Shown here: in pieces, positions 24,301 to 34,399 of the stretch
Layout: each line of letters starts with the position of its first letter
Position numbering within the stretch: position 1 is the stretch's first letter
Assembly (NCBI RefSeq): GCF_042683685.1
Contig: NZ_JBHUOP010000002.1
Coordinates: 434,001 to 498,000 of the forward strand
DNA length: 64,000 nt
From: Timonella corticicola
GTDB lineage: Bacteria; Actinomycetota; Actinomycetes; Actinomycetales; Cellulomonadaceae
Direction: 5' to 3'
Program-made: the position numbers and the translations under genes
The notes under the pieces: model-generated
The model's input: only the letters and a program-made list of their open reading frames with translations
Told to the model about the DNA's origin: nothing
Database searches by the model: none

Positions 24301-25644
24301 GTGAATGACACTTCCAGCCAGCGAATTCGCGGCATTGATCTAGCCCGGGCTCTCGCTTTGATCGGTATGATGGCCGCACATTTCGGCGCTTCTCACGAGT
24401 TTGGCTCTTCCTTCTGGGGATCAGTTGGTGCCATCACTCATGGCCGCTCCTCAATCCTCTTCGCGGTTCTGGCCGGAGTGTCCATAGCGCTCGTGACGGG
24501 AAGAACCCAGCCTCTCACCGGTGAGCCAGTCGTTCAGGCTCGCGTGAGACTCGTCTTACGTGCACTCATCATCCTGACAATCGGTTCCGCACTTACCGCT
24601 TACGGATCGGGAATCGACGTCATCCTGCCGACATACGCGCTGCTTTTCGTGATTGCGACACTCTTCCTACGCTCTCGGCGTCGCACCCTTGCCTGGTGGG
24701 CCTTGGGTTTTGCCACCGTCGGGTCACTCGTTACGTTCCTAGCGGCCCCGCTCGTCTACAGCAACTCGTGGCCAATTCCATTCTTCTCAATGATCGTGAG
24801 CGACAACTACAAACTTCTACCATGGATATCTCTCGTACTCGTGGGAATGATTCTCGGACGGACGAGTCTCACCAGCCTTTCCAACGCACTGAAAATCGGT
24901 GGCTTCGGTGCGGTGATCGCTCTCGTCGCATATGGATCGACGATAAGCATCTCTTCGAGCAACACCGACCTGCCATCCAACTCGCAGGGCTCAAAAGGGG
25001 ATGTTGAAGTTGCTCCGTACGAGTATCAAGACCCTATCGAGCTATACGCGACACCTGCCGAAACGGCCAGCTCGGACACCTTCACAGTCAACGGCCAACT
25101 AGTCAGCGCATACGATCTGGCTGGCATGTCATGTGACGCTGAGGCTTGGAATGAAGGCTCCACCTCTGGCGGATACATCAGTTGCGGACGCTCATCCTTT
25201 GACGGATCTGGAGAAGGTCTCGAAGATCCATATGCCGAACCTTCCTACTGGGACCAACTCCAATACGAGCGCGATAGGTTCCTCAATGCAGACCCTCACT
25301 CCGGCACTCCAGCGGAAATCCTGGGAGGCATCGGCGTCGCGATGATTGTCATCTCCCTGTGTTTGCTTGCGACGAAACGTTTCGGGTTCGTGTTCTATCC
25401 GCTGACCGCTCTGGGTTCGATGCCCCTCACGATCTATACGGCGCACGTGCTGACGTTCAAGCCCCTCAGCGCAATGACTGGCCAGTTCGAGTTGCTCAAC
25501 TGGTCAGTCTCAGTGGCCGTTGCCGCCGTTTTCGCAATGCTCTGGAAGGTGAAGTTCAAGCGCGGCCCGATCGAGTCCCTCATGCGGATTGCCGTCATCA
25601 AATTCCTCACGCCCCCACACGACAACCGTCCGGTCACTCGATGA
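24301..25644 (+). CDS. Multi-pass membrane protein, HGSNAT/DUF418-like acyltransferase
   Basis: This 447-residue protein has about ten hydrophobic segments. It opens RIRGIDLARALALIGMMAAH, the signature of the heparan-alpha-glucosaminide acetyltransferase-like (DUF1624) and YeiB/DUF418 families. A conserved His follows (H27, in MAAHFG). Its C-terminal part (GSMPLTIYTAHVLTFKPLSA) is DUF418-like. A hydrophilic loop of about 110 residues with three Cys (about 215-325) lies outside or inside. Such proteins transfer acyl groups to surface sugars. The start is a GTG at 24301. The substrate is unknown. Confidence 0.75.
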   Translation: MNDTSSQRIRGIDLARALALIGMMAAHFGASHEFGSSFWGSVGAITHGRSSILFAVLAGVSIALVTGRTQPLTGEPVVQARVRLVLRALIILTIGSALTAYGSGIDVILPTYALLFVIATLFLRSRRRTLAWWALGFATVGSLVTFLAAPLVYSNSWPIPFFSMIVSDNYKLLPWISLVLVGMILGRTSLTSLSNALKIGGFGAVIALVAYGSTISISSSNTDLPSNSQGSKGDVEVAPYEYQDPIELYATPAETASSDTFTVNGQLVSAYDLAGMSCDAEAWNEGSTSGGYISCGRSSFDGSGEGLEDPYAEPSYWDQLQYERDRFLNADPHSGTPAEILGGIGVAMIVISLCLLATKRFGFVFYPLTALGSMPLTIYTAHVLTFKPLSAMTGQFELLNWSVSVAVAAVFAMLWKVKFKRGPIESLMRIAVIKFLTPPHDNRPVTR

Positions 25645-25842
25645 TGAAGCATCGCGCTTGGGGTGAACTGCCCCGTCTTGCGCAGGCGGACTAAGCCAGA
25701 TTGTGTTTTGCTCGAATTACGGGACCTTCCGATGTGCCAAGTCAATGGGGTGATCTAACTCTTTGATCCGGCTCAATAGGAAGACCAGCAACAGGGCAAT
25801 CATCCCGTCACAGGATGCCTTCACTCGAGAGGAAAATTAAGC

Positions 25843-26103
25843 ATGAGCTTCATTTCGTGGATTCTCATCGGTCTGATTATGGGTGCAATTGCGCGTTCCG
25901 TTCTCCCAGGACGCACAGAGGGCGGCTGGGTCACGTCGCTCATTGTCGGAGTCATCGGTGCTGTCGTCGGTGGTTGGATCGCGAACATGGTTGGTAGTTC
26001 CTCCAACAATGGATTCTTCGATCTGACAACCTGGTTCTTCGCGTTCATCGGTTCGCTTGTGGTCCTCCTGATCTGGGGAGCAGTCACAGGCCGAAAGAAG
26101 TAA
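25843..26103 (+). CDS. GlsB/YeaQ/YmgE-family stress-response membrane protein
   Basis: This 86-residue protein (Transgly_assoc family) has three hydrophobic segments with the Gly-rich core GLIMGAIARSVLPGRTEGGW and IVGVIGAVVGGWIANMVG. A GAGAGGAAAA ribosome site precedes the ATG. These small membrane proteins are induced by general stress, and their molecular role is unclear. The gene is monocistronic with a strong terminator. Confidence 0.92.
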   Translation: MSFISWILIGLIMGAIARSVLPGRTEGGWVTSLIVGVIGAVVGGWIANMVGSSSNNGFFDLTTWFFAFIGSLVVLLIWGAVTGRKK

Positions 26104-26125
26104 CGCTGCTGACACACATCTGTTC

Positions 26126-26151
26126 TGGGCCGACCCATGCGGGTCGGCCCA
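26126..26151 (+). terminator. Terminator of the GlsB-type gene
   Basis: A perfect 11-bp stem TGGGCCGACCC/GGGTCGGCCCA with loop ATGC lies 22 bp past the stop; a weak T-rich stretch follows. Confidence 0.85.
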
Positions 26152-26403
26152 TTGTGTTCCCATGATCTTTCTGATTGGCGACGACATGGTCGCCCTCCAG
26201 CATCACCTCACGGTGGCCCCCTTCCGAGATCGGTGTAAACCCCTGTGTACACCGCGGCAAAACACACACAGGCGCACTGTGGAGCCCATGTGCGCTGGAA
26301 GGCGGCAGGATCGTCGCCCATCCCGCTTCTCCTATGGTTTATCCCAGCAACCCACTAAGGTGAGTGAGTACACCTCAGCCACCACGTAGGAGAAGCGCAG
26401 CAC

Positions 26404-27411
26404 GTGTCCAGCGCCCCTGACACCCCACCCACTCGGCTCCAACGCCTGTTCCGGCGTATCGACTGGTTCATCATCGCGCTACTCGGCGCAATCATCGTTG
26501 CCTCGTTCCTGCCCGCACGCGGTCGGGGAGCCGAGATCCTCGATATCTTGGTGATCGCCGCCGTTGCTTGGCTGTTCTTCCTGTACGGTGTGCGGCTACA
26601 AACCACAGAAGCTCTCGCCGCGCTGCGCAACTGGCGGCTGCATTCCGTTGTGCTTGCCTGCACCTACGTATTGTTTCCTTTGCTCGGCCTGCTCACATTC
26701 TTAATCCCCGAATCCGTATTGCCACACGACCTCGTGCTCGGATTGGTCTTCCTATCCCTGTTGCCGTCGACCGTGCAGTCATCGATCGCCTTCGTCTCGA
26801 TAGCACGGGGAAACATCGCTGGCGCAGTCGTTGCAGCATCGTTCTCCAACCTCGCCGGAGTTATCCTCACGCCACTACTCGTGGCGCTGATCTTGGGATC
26901 CACGGTCGGGTTCTCCGGGGCAGCGGTCGGGAAAATCGCACTACAGTTACTTCTGCCCTTCATCCTCGGGCAGATCGCACGGCGCTGGCTCGCTGCCTGG
27001 GTAATCCGGCACAAGCGACTGACCTCATTCACCGACCGCGCTTCAGTCGTACTTGTGGTCTACTCGGCCTTCTCCCAGGGTGTCGTCGGCGGGATCTGGA
27101 GTAAGGTTTCAGTTCCCAACGTCCTCGTACTCGCCGGTATCTCCTGCGTAATGCTGGCGGCGATGCTCTGGCTCAGTTCAGCCCTCGGAAAGGTTGCACG
27201 GTTTTCACGCGAGGATCAGATTGTCGTGCTCATGTGCGGATCCAAGAAATCGCTGGCAACAGGCGTGCCCATGGCGACAGTCTTGTTCGGCCCTGCCCTC
27301 GTGGGCATCATCGTGCTTCCGGTAATGATCTTCCACCAAATCCAACTAGTCGTATGCGCGGTCATCGCACGACGTCTCGGTGACCAAGCCGAACCGGCAC
27401 TCGTCGCCTAG
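26404..27411 (+). CDS. Bile acid:sodium symporter (BASS) family transporter
   Basis: This 335-residue membrane protein has about ten helices. The SBF/YfeH-like features are WLFFLYGVRLQTTEALAALR, LPSTVQSSIAFVSIARGN (the crossover region) and VVLVVYSAFSQGVVGG, then MCGSKKSLATGVPMATVLFG. Family members move organic anions with sodium; the substrate here is unknown. The GTG start at 26404 follows AGGAGAAG. Nothing adjacent specifies its role. Confidence 0.85.
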   Translation: MSSAPDTPPTRLQRLFRRIDWFIIALLGAIIVASFLPARGRGAEILDILVIAAVAWLFFLYGVRLQTTEALAALRNWRLHSVVLACTYVLFPLLGLLTFLIPESVLPHDLVLGLVFLSLLPSTVQSSIAFVSIARGNIAGAVVAASFSNLAGVILTPLLVALILGSTVGFSGAAVGKIALQLLLPFILGQIARRWLAAWVIRHKRLTSFTDRASVVLVVYSAFSQGVVGGIWSKVSVPNVLVLAGISCVMLAAMLWLSSALGKVARFSREDQIVVLMCGSKKSLATGVPMATVLFGPALVGIIVLPVMIFHQIQLVVCAVIARRLGDQAEPALVA

Positions 27412-27686
27412 TCGGACAGGACGGCGCCTCGTACTCTAGCGACCGATCGTCTGGCCTCGATACAACTGGCCATTCACAATAGAACGCCAGCAAACACGAC
27501 ACAACGTCGCGTTGAATCACCGGTGAACATCTACTGCCCAGAAACAGACGACCCAGAACGCACATGTTCGAGCGCGCATGATCCTGCTATTCTCGTGCAG
27601 AACCAACAAACCGAACACAATTTCAACACGCGATGCCCACAACGCGGCAGCCCACGTGTTGGGAGCGATCATAAGCGAGCGAAATT

Positions 27687-28838
27687 TTGCCTGGTGAACC
27701 GCAGCAGCAAAAGACTGTGACTTCGACCAACTCCACGGGGGATACCGCAGCAGCCCTGAAGGACCCCGACACATCAGTCCAGGCCGAACCGACGCTCCCT
27801 CAGCCGCTCAATACAACCGATGGGCAGGCAAAGACAGAGAAGGTTCGCGACCCATGGCCTGACAACGCCCGTTTCATCGCGGCCGTACTGATCGTGGTGA
27901 TGCACTTTGCGGTCGAGGTGATTGAACGCTCGGACCTGGTGAAGAATCTGTTCTTCGCCACCTGGCCCATGCGGGTTCCTCTCTACGCGCTGTTGGCCGG
28001 CTATTTCTCCAGTGCTGCCCCAATCACCTCAAAACGTGGGATTGTGCTGCTGAGAAACGTTCTCTTCGTGTACTTGCTCTTCGAGTTCCTTCAGACCGTG
28101 CAGAAATGGGCACTCAACGGGAAATTCGATTTCAACCCAGGAACCCCCTCCTTTGCGCTGTGGTTCCTGCTTTCCCTGTTCTTCTGGCGGCTATCGCTAC
28201 CGCTTCTTTCGCGCATCCGTTGGATCATCCCCCTCTCAATCGTGGCAGCTCTCCTAGTGGGTTATGCCTCCCAGATGGGGCCTGAACTATCCGCGAGCCG
28301 TACGGTCGCCTTTCTCCCGATCTTCCTTGTTGGCTGGAAGCTTCGCGAGATTGGCTTGCACAAGACGCTGGATCGGGTGTGGGTACGAGTGGCCGCAGTG
28401 GCTTTCTATGCGTTCTGGTTTACCTACGTTGTCTACAACGTCGACGACCTCAAACGGCGCTGGTTCTCGATGACACGGCCGTACCGTGGAGATGACCTCG
28501 ACCACGAGATGCTCATGCGCGCCATGGTTTTGACGGTAGGTATCCTCGGTGCGCTGGCCTTGCTCGCCCTGGTTCCCCGCACGAAACTGATGTGGATAAC
28601 ATATCTGGGTTCCGGTTCCATGTACATCTATCTGCTGCACCCGCTGATCGTCCGTCAGTTTGGCTACCACGGCTACTTTGACACCCTCGACTCGCGAGCA
28701 GAGGTGCTTTCGATGCTTGCTGGCTCGGCGCTCATCGGAACGCTTCTGGCGACACCGCCCGTGCGAAAGATACTCAAGCCGCTGGTTCAGCCGACCTACA
28801 CGTGGCTGTTCCACACCGACGAGCGAAAAACCAGGTAG
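27687..28838 (+). CDS. Membrane acyltransferase family 3 protein
   Basis: This 383-residue protein has a hydrophilic N-terminus of about 50 residues and then about ten helices. The acyltransferase-3 start is WPDNARFIAAVLIVVMHFAV, with the catalytic-region His (VVMHF), followed by PLYALLAGYFSS. The family moves acetyl or succinyl groups onto surface polysaccharides. The neighbouring polysaccharide pyruvyl transferase, which is convergent, suggests modification of a shared surface polymer. The start is uncertain: the TTG at 27687 or the GTG at 27717. Confidence 0.8.
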   Translation: MPGEPQQQKTVTSTNSTGDTAAALKDPDTSVQAEPTLPQPLNTTDGQAKTEKVRDPWPDNARFIAAVLIVVMHFAVEVIERSDLVKNLFFATWPMRVPLYALLAGYFSSAAPITSKRGIVLLRNVLFVYLLFEFLQTVQKWALNGKFDFNPGTPSFALWFLLSLFFWRLSLPLLSRIRWIIPLSIVAALLVGYASQMGPELSASRTVAFLPIFLVGWKLREIGLHKTLDRVWVRVAAVAFYAFWFTYVVYNVDDLKRRWFSMTRPYRGDDLDHEMLMRAMVLTVGILGALALLALVPRTKLMWITYLGSGSMYIYLLHPLIVRQFGYHGYFDTLDSRAEVLSMLAGSALIGTLLATPPVRKILKPLVQPTYTWLFHTDERKTR

Positions 28839-28858
28839 CGCCTCGTAACAGATACGAC

Positions 28859-28908
28859 AAAGGGCTTGCCTCCAACTCATCAATCGTGAGGTCGGAGGCA
28901 AGCCCTTT
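28859..28908. terminator. Bidirectional terminator between convergent genes
   Basis: A perfect 15-bp stem (28859-28873 with 28894-28908) has an A run on its left and a T run on its right, so it works for both the acyltransferase and the pyruvyl transferase genes. Confidence 0.9.
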
Positions 28909-28917
28909 GTTGTTCAA

Positions 28918-30222
28918 TCAGTTGTTTGGGGCACCCGAGTTTATCTTCGCCTTACGCTCAATCCACCGCACGTAACGTGACTGCGATGCAGGTCGTTCAG
29001 CGCCGATCTTCTTCCCAGCGGCGATTCCGGCATCAAATGCCGGAGCCTCACCCCTGTCCGTGTCATAGATGGTTGTCAGGTTGTTTGCGTGCAGGAACTC
29101 GATGAAGTTATCGAATCCGTCCTGCATGAGGGTGTTGAACTGAGTGTAATCAGTTTTCTCGACCAGATCCCCGGCGAGAACCGGTGCAGCGTCCTTGTCG
29201 TAACGCGTGTAGGGGATGCCGTGGAAATCCGCAAGTTCGGTGGTGCGTGAGTCGTGCGCGAGCAGGTGTGCTGGCGTGCCACCGAGAATCGAGGCGATGT
29301 TGCCGTGCAGTCGGGCACCAAACGTGAAGTCGATGTTCTTGAACGACTCGATCCATCCCCATGGGTTGGAGTAATACAGCACCGAACGCTTCGCATACAT
29401 GGGGTGTCCAGTGTGGACGGGAGTACCGAGGTTGACCTTCTCCAGGTCGTATTGATCCTTACCCGTGAGGATCATGCGAGCCGATGCGGCGTCTTGTGAC
29501 GGTGACGTGAGCCGCGGGTACGCCTCCATGTTGGCAGCAATCACACGGTCAATGTTCGCAACACGGTAATCGATGTTCATTGACACCCGGGAGAATCGAT
29601 TGAGTTTCCTTGTGCGATTCTGGATCTGCAGGCCGGGGCCCCAGGTGTACACGGACGGACATCCAATGACGCGGACGCTCTCTGCGGGAATGCCAACGGA
29701 TTCCAGATATGCTTTCGTGAACGCACCACGTACACCGATCTCGCTGGAACGTTCCAGGATGGCTTCGCAGAAGGCACGAACGGTGGCGTTGTGTTTGTCG
29801 GCTTTGGACTGATCCGGCGTCCACAGCCGACCGGTACGCGACATGCGGAAATCTTCGTTGTCCATCGAGTCCGCTGTTGCCTGCGCACCGACTCCAACCA
29901 GGGTGACCGGGATGTCTAGCATCTTGATCAACTCAGTGAACTGCGTCAGTTGCTTCCCGTATGAGGCACGGAAGGAGTTGGCCATGGGGATGACGAAGTG
30001 ATCGTAGTTCTCGTTGATACGAGCGGCCTCAGCGACGAGATCCGGTTCCCGATAGACCGTATATGCACCGAACCTCAGGTCATTCGCACTTGAGGCAAGG
30101 GTTCGGGCCACACCGTTTCCATACAGCAGGTTTCCCGCGTTTCCGCCCATCCTTCGGGTAGACAAGGTTCGTTTGTATACCTTCAGTGGGTCCTGTGCAG
30201 TCCTAATCAAGATACGGTTCAT
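28918..30222 (-). CDS. Polysaccharide pyruvyl transferase family protein
   Basis: This 434-residue cytoplasmic enzyme belongs to the PS_pyruv_trans family (CsaB/WcaK), which adds ketal pyruvate to sugars of cell-wall or exopolysaccharides. The GNAGNLLYGNGV stretch near the N-terminus and the C-terminal FGARLHGNIASILGGTPAHLLAHDSR are the family hallmarks. Pyruvylated polymers anchor SLH-domain proteins or add charge. ATG at 30222 with AAAGGTAG upstream. It is not in an obvious glycan cluster, apart from the adjacent acyltransferase. Confidence 0.88.
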   Translation of the reverse strand: MNRILIRTAQDPLKVYKRTLSTRRMGGNAGNLLYGNGVARTLASSANDLRFGAYTVYREPDLVAEAARINENYDHFVIPMANSFRASYGKQLTQFTELIKMLDIPVTLVGVGAQATADSMDNEDFRMSRTGRLWTPDQSKADKHNATVRAFCEAILERSSEIGVRGAFTKAYLESVGIPAESVRVIGCPSVYTWGPGLQIQNRTRKLNRFSRVSMNIDYRVANIDRVIAANMEAYPRLTSPSQDAASARMILTGKDQYDLEKVNLGTPVHTGHPMYAKRSVLYYSNPWGWIESFKNIDFTFGARLHGNIASILGGTPAHLLAHDSRTTELADFHGIPYTRYDKDAAPVLAGDLVEKTDYTQFNTLMQDGFDNFIEFLHANNLTTIYDTDRGEAPAFDAGIAAGKKIGAERPASQSRYVRWIERKAKINSGAPNN

Positions 30223-30417
30223 CGGCTACCTTTGCTGTGTACGAACGGGAGAACGTGGCTGTGTCCCCTATAGTTTCGCACGATATGCCGTTGGTTCCCC
30301 GTTTCGATACCAGCAGTTCACAGGGTTTCCCCACCTGGAGGTGCGAGACGCTGCCGTACAACGTATCCGGGAAATAAACTTGACCGACTGCCCGTGAACA
30401 GGCACAGGATAGAGGTC

Positions 30418-31497
30418 ATGAGCATTCTTATAGCGCGTACCATCGCAGACCCATCCGTCAATGGCCCAGAACACGACGTGATGCTTGCGGTGCACCAGTT
30501 GATGACAGATGACTCCCTACAAACCCTCGGGCACACCGACTTTGTGGATTCACCGCAGGCCCGTGCCACCGCGCTGGAAAAGCAGGACTACTCGGCCCGT
30601 GTCCCTCTGGTCATTGAGCGCGATGAGAAGGTGGTCGGTTACGCACTGATCAGTATGCCGCTCAAGGACAACAAACACCTCGCCTATGTTGACGTTGTTG
30701 CGCTGAACAACGAATACGAGATTCACGAGTTCGGTCTCGAAGCCGCAGAGAAGGTGGCTCGGGAGCATGGGCGAACGGTTCTGAACGCCTACTACGCGCA
30801 CGGCCGCGAGCCTGAGGTGGGCGACCCACACCGGCTGGAGTCGCCTACCGGGATCGGTGCCGTGGATAGGACCGACCCTGAGGTTCGCGCACTTCTTGAG
30901 GCTGGCTGGAGCATCGAGCAGACTGAACGCTATTCGGTTCTGGATTTGCCGGTGGATCCGGAGAAACTAGCCGAGTTGGAGCACGAGGCCGTGTCGAGGG
31001 CTGACTCCACTTACCGCCTCGTATCGTGGCAGGATCACAGCCCCGAGGAGTTCATCGATGGCCATGCGGCGCTACAGCAGGCCATGAGTACGGATGTCCC
31101 CTCTGCGGAACTCGAGATCGAAGAGACCGTGTTCGATGCGGAGCGTATTCGGAAGTTTGAGGACCGTATTGCAAGGATGGGCCGGGGGTATCTTGCGGTT
31201 GCGGCCCAACACAGGCAGACGGGCGAGTTGGCGGGTTTCACTCGCGTGGAGTACATGTCTGACCGCCCCGAAGTAGTGATCCAGGAGGAGACCCTGGTCC
31301 GCGCAGGACATCGTGGTCACCGGATCGGCATGTGGGTCAAGGCGGCGATGCTCCGCCAGCTCCCGGAGGTCCGTCCTCAGGCAGCGCGCCTCCACACGTG
31401 GAACGCTGGTGAAAACTCGTACATGCTGAACATCAACGTTGCCCTCGGTTTCACCAAGCGCGGTATCGAAAGCGCCTGGCAGAAGAAACTCGATTAG
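30418..31497 (+). CDS. GNAT-family N-acetyltransferase (two-domain)
   Basis: This protein of about 359 residues has two GNAT-like halves. The C-terminal half has the acetyl-CoA loop VRAGHRGHRIGMWVKAAML and the closing NAGENSYMLNINVALGFTKR. The N-terminal half keeps the fold but its loop is degenerate (LEAAEKVAREHGRTVLNAYY). This layout is common in actinobacteria, as in mycothiol synthase and antibiotic acetyltransferases; the substrate is not predictable. The ATG at 30418 follows GGATAGAGG; the GTG at 30394 is the alternative. Confidence 0.85.
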   Translation: MSILIARTIADPSVNGPEHDVMLAVHQLMTDDSLQTLGHTDFVDSPQARATALEKQDYSARVPLVIERDEKVVGYALISMPLKDNKHLAYVDVVALNNEYEIHEFGLEAAEKVAREHGRTVLNAYYAHGREPEVGDPHRLESPTGIGAVDRTDPEVRALLEAGWSIEQTERYSVLDLPVDPEKLAELEHEAVSRADSTYRLVSWQDHSPEEFIDGHAALQQAMSTDVPSAELEIEETVFDAERIRKFEDRIARMGRGYLAVAAQHRQTGELAGFTRVEYMSDRPEVVIQEETLVRAGHRGHRIGMWVKAAMLRQLPEVRPQAARLHTWNAGENSYMLNINVALGFTKRGIESAWQKKLD

Positions 31498-31513
31498 CCC
31501 TGCTCTCTGCGCC

Positions 31514-31550
31514 AAGACCGTTCACCCCGGGTACCGGGTGGGCGGTCTTT
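31514..31550 (+). terminator. Terminator of the GNAT gene
   Basis: Arms AAGACCGTTCACCC (31514-31527) and GGGTGGGCGGTCTT (31536-31549) pair with one wobble position, followed by T residues, 17 bp past the stop. Confidence 0.85.
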
Positions 31551-31610
31551 GTGTATCTGCTGTGACGCCTTGGTGGCGGGCGAGGTCGAGCAGATGGCCA
31601 ACGCGGAACG

Positions 31611-32642
31611 CTAGCGATTGACGCGGATGATCCGCACGCCCTGACCTGGTTCCAACCGTACCGCGTCCGCGAGTACGGTGAGTGTCCCGACTCCGGGCAC
31701 ATTGACCCGAGCGACGGCACGCCCAGACTGGAAGAATCTGTCGGCAACGATTCCCGCGTATTCTGTGGGGCCGGTTGGCGCGTGGCTTGAGATGTCGGCA
31801 TGCTGCTCGCTGGCACTTGGGCCGCTCCGTTGCCCGAGCCTGTCGGCGAGAGCCATCGCCTCGTCGGCGGGATAGGTTTCCACAACCTCGAAGTCACAGG
31901 GTGCATAACCCTCAAAGGGCTCCTCCCGCACAACGACCTCGTAACCGAGGAACTCTGCGATCTCACGGCTCGATGGATGCCGCCACAGGCGTTCCGGCGC
32001 GTCGATCTGAACGATCTTGCCTGAGCGCATCACGGCTACACGATCACACACGGTGAATGCCTCATCCTGATCGTGGGTCACGAAGATCGCGGTGGTACCC
32101 GTGGCGTGCAGGATGGAGCGGACATCCACAGCCAGCCGTTCGCGCAACTCGCGATCCAGGGCTGAGAGGGGCTCATCGAGAAGCAGGAGCCGCGGATGCG
32201 GTGCAAGCGCCCGCGCCAACGCAACCCGTTGTTTCTCGCCACCGGAGAGAGTCGTGACGTTGCGCGTCCCGTAGCCAGCGAGTCCAACCAGTTCGAGCAG
32301 TTCCTCCACCCGCCTTTCCCGTTCCACGCGTGAAATGCTGCGTGCGAGCCCGTAGGCCACATTCCGGGCGACCGACAGGTGTCCAAAGAGCTGCCCGTCT
32401 TGGAACACGAACCCGAACTCACGTCGGTGGACGGGAACCGTCCGCATGTCTTGGCCGGACCAGGTGACGGACCCACTCGACAGTGGCGCAAGACCAGCGA
32501 CAGCGCGCAATAGCGTAGATTTTCCGCACCCACTGGGACCAAGCAACCCCAAGATCGCCCCCTGCGAGACCCCAAAGCTCACGTGGTCCACGGCCACGAA
32601 ATCGCCAAAGCGAACCGAGAGATCAGTAACGTCGAGGACCAT
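31611..32642 (-). CDS. thiQ: Thiamine ABC transporter ATP-binding protein
   Basis: This 343-residue ATPase has Walker A GPSGCGKST, the signature LSGGEKQRVALARALAP, Walker B LLLLDEPLSALD and the switch His in FVTHDQDEAFTV. It has a C-terminal extension of about 130 residues, as in MOI/CUT1-type ATPases, and is longer than E. coli ThiQ (about 232). It is the third gene of the TPP-riboswitch operon; its ATG overlaps the thiP stop (TGATG). Energises thiamine import with ThiP and ThiB. Confidence 0.88.
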   Translation of the reverse strand: MVLDVTDLSVRFGDFVAVDHVSFGVSQGAILGLLGPSGCGKSTLLRAVAGLAPLSSGSVTWSGQDMRTVPVHRREFGFVFQDGQLFGHLSVARNVAYGLARSISRVERERRVEELLELVGLAGYGTRNVTTLSGGEKQRVALARALAPHPRLLLLDEPLSALDRELRERLAVDVRSILHATGTTAIFVTHDQDEAFTVCDRVAVMRSGKIVQIDAPERLWRHPSSREIAEFLGYEVVVREEPFEGYAPCDFEVVETYPADEAMALADRLGQRSGPSASEQHADISSHAPTGPTEYAGIVADRFFQSGRAVARVNVPGVGTLTVLADAVRLEPGQGVRIIRVNR

Positions 32643-34399
32643 CAGAACTCTCCTGCACTGGTTGTTCGAAGCCGTTCCGCTAGCATCATCACGGCGGCTG
32701 AGAAGACGGCGAGGATCACGGATGCAGCCAGGGCCATGCCGTAATTCTCTGCGCCTGGTTTGGAGATCAGTCTAAAGATCACAATAGGAAGCGTTGCGGT
32801 GTCGGGCCGCGAGAGGAATGAGGTTGCACCGAACTCACCAAGCGAGACGGCAAACGACATACCTGCGGCCAGCCCGAGTGCGCGGGCCGCGAGCGCCCAG
32901 TCGATGGTCAATGCAACTCGCCAGGGCGGCGCGCCGAGCAGTGCGGCGACTTCGCGTTGGCGCGGATCGATTGCCCGCAGCACGGGGAGCACGGTCCGAA
33001 CCACAAGTGGAACCGCCACAACGGCTTGGGCAATGGGTACGAGCCACGGGTTCGAACGCAGGTCGATGTCCAGTCCAAGGGGTTGGTTCATCGTGATCAG
33101 GAAACCGAACCCAACCGTGACTGCGGAGACTCCGAGCGGCAACATGAACACGTTTTCAAGCCCGGTCAAGGCTGCGCGGCCACTGCGTGAGGCCGCACGA
33201 CGGGACACCACGTAAGCGACCAGACCGCCAATGCTCAGGGCGATGACTGAGGCGTAGAACGCGATGACCACGGAGTTGTAGAGAGCCTCCCACACCGTGA
33301 CACCAAGGGTTCCCGACGAGCCGGAGGCACTCGATCCGGTGGTGCTCAGTGCCCGAAAGTTGTCGAGGGTCCAGGTATCCCCCCTGCGGAACGCGGACAT
33401 CATCAAGTTCACGAGCGGCCAGGCGATGAGCCCCGCCCCCACTAGGAGGGTGACGAGTACGGCGAGCCAGTCTCGTCGGAGACTACTCAGGTTCAACCGC
33501 TCCGTACGGGCCTGCGCCGGGGCGAGGTCAAGCGCCTGTTCTCGTCCTGCACGGGCTCGCGAGGTCATCCACAGCGACACCGCGATGACTGCGAGTTGCA
33601 GAATTGACAGCACCGCTGCGGCGCGGAGGTCGAGAAACTGGACCGTCTGCATCCAGATCTCGGTTTCGATCGTGCCGTATCCCTGTCCACCCAGGACCAT
33701 GACGGTTCCAAATGCTGTGGCGCAGAACAGGAACACGATGGCAGCGGCCGAGGTGATGGCCGGAGCGAGTTGCGGGAGCGTGACCGTCAGAAAGGCACGC
33801 GTCCGCGACGCACCAAGGGTCCGGGCCGCCTGCGCTGCGCGAGGATCGATCTTTTCCCATAGACCGCCAACGGTACGCACGACCACAGAGTAGTTGAAGA
33901 ACACGAGAGCAGCGAGGACAGCCCAGAAGGTACCGTCGAGTCCAAGCCCGCCAAGCGGACCTGATGTGGCGAACAGCGCTCGGAAGGCGACACCCACCAC
34001 CACGGTGGGCAGCACGAACGGCATGGTCACGAATCCACGGGCAAGCGTGCGCCCTGGGAACGAGCAGCGGTAGAGCACATAGGCTCCCGGGATCCCAAGC
34101 AGCAGGGAAACCACCGTACCGGCAATGCCCTGCCCCAGAGTGATTCCAACCAGGCGCCAGGTGCGCGGCCTCGACAACACCTCGAAGAAGCCCGACAGAT
34201 CGAGCGTTCCGTCCTCGAAGAACCCGCGCCCCACCAGCGCGACGACCGGCCACGCAAAGAAGAACGCCAAGAAAAGGAGCGGGACCGCAGCGGCCCCACC
34301 CCACACGAGGAAGCGGTGCAGGCGGGTCCGCAAACGCGGACCCACCTCAAGGGAGTTAGCCAAGAATCTCGGCACTCCACTCCTTGATCCAGTCGTCAC
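32642..34399 (-). CDS. thiP: Thiamine ABC transporter permease (fused two-domain)
   Basis: This 585-residue permease has two complete inner-membrane permease halves with about twelve helices, as in ThiP and FbpB. Each half carries an EAA-type loop (AAQAARTLGASRTRAFLTVT, and REVAALLGAPPWRVALTI). The GTG start at 34399 lies inside the end of thiB (44 bp overlap); a start closer to the thiB stop is possible. Thiamine specificity comes from the TPP riboswitch and the ThiB neighbour. Confidence 0.88.
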   Translation of the reverse strand: MTTGSRSGVPRFLANSLEVGPRLRTRLHRFLVWGGAAAVPLLFLAFFFAWPVVALVGRGFFEDGTLDLSGFFEVLSRPRTWRLVGITLGQGIAGTVVSLLLGIPGAYVLYRCSFPGRTLARGFVTMPFVLPTVVVGVAFRALFATSGPLGGLGLDGTFWAVLAALVFFNYSVVVRTVGGLWEKIDPRAAQAARTLGASRTRAFLTVTLPQLAPAITSAAAIVFLFCATAFGTVMVLGGQGYGTIETEIWMQTVQFLDLRAAAVLSILQLAVIAVSLWMTSRARAGREQALDLAPAQARTERLNLSSLRRDWLAVLVTLLVGAGLIAWPLVNLMMSAFRRGDTWTLDNFRALSTTGSSASGSSGTLGVTVWEALYNSVVIAFYASVIALSIGGLVAYVVSRRAASRSGRAALTGLENVFMLPLGVSAVTVGFGFLITMNQPLGLDIDLRSNPWLVPIAQAVVAVPLVVRTVLPVLRAIDPRQREVAALLGAPPWRVALTIDWALAARALGLAAGMSFAVSLGEFGATSFLSRPDTATLPIVIFRLISKPGAENYGMALAASVILAVFSAAVMMLAERLRTTSAGEF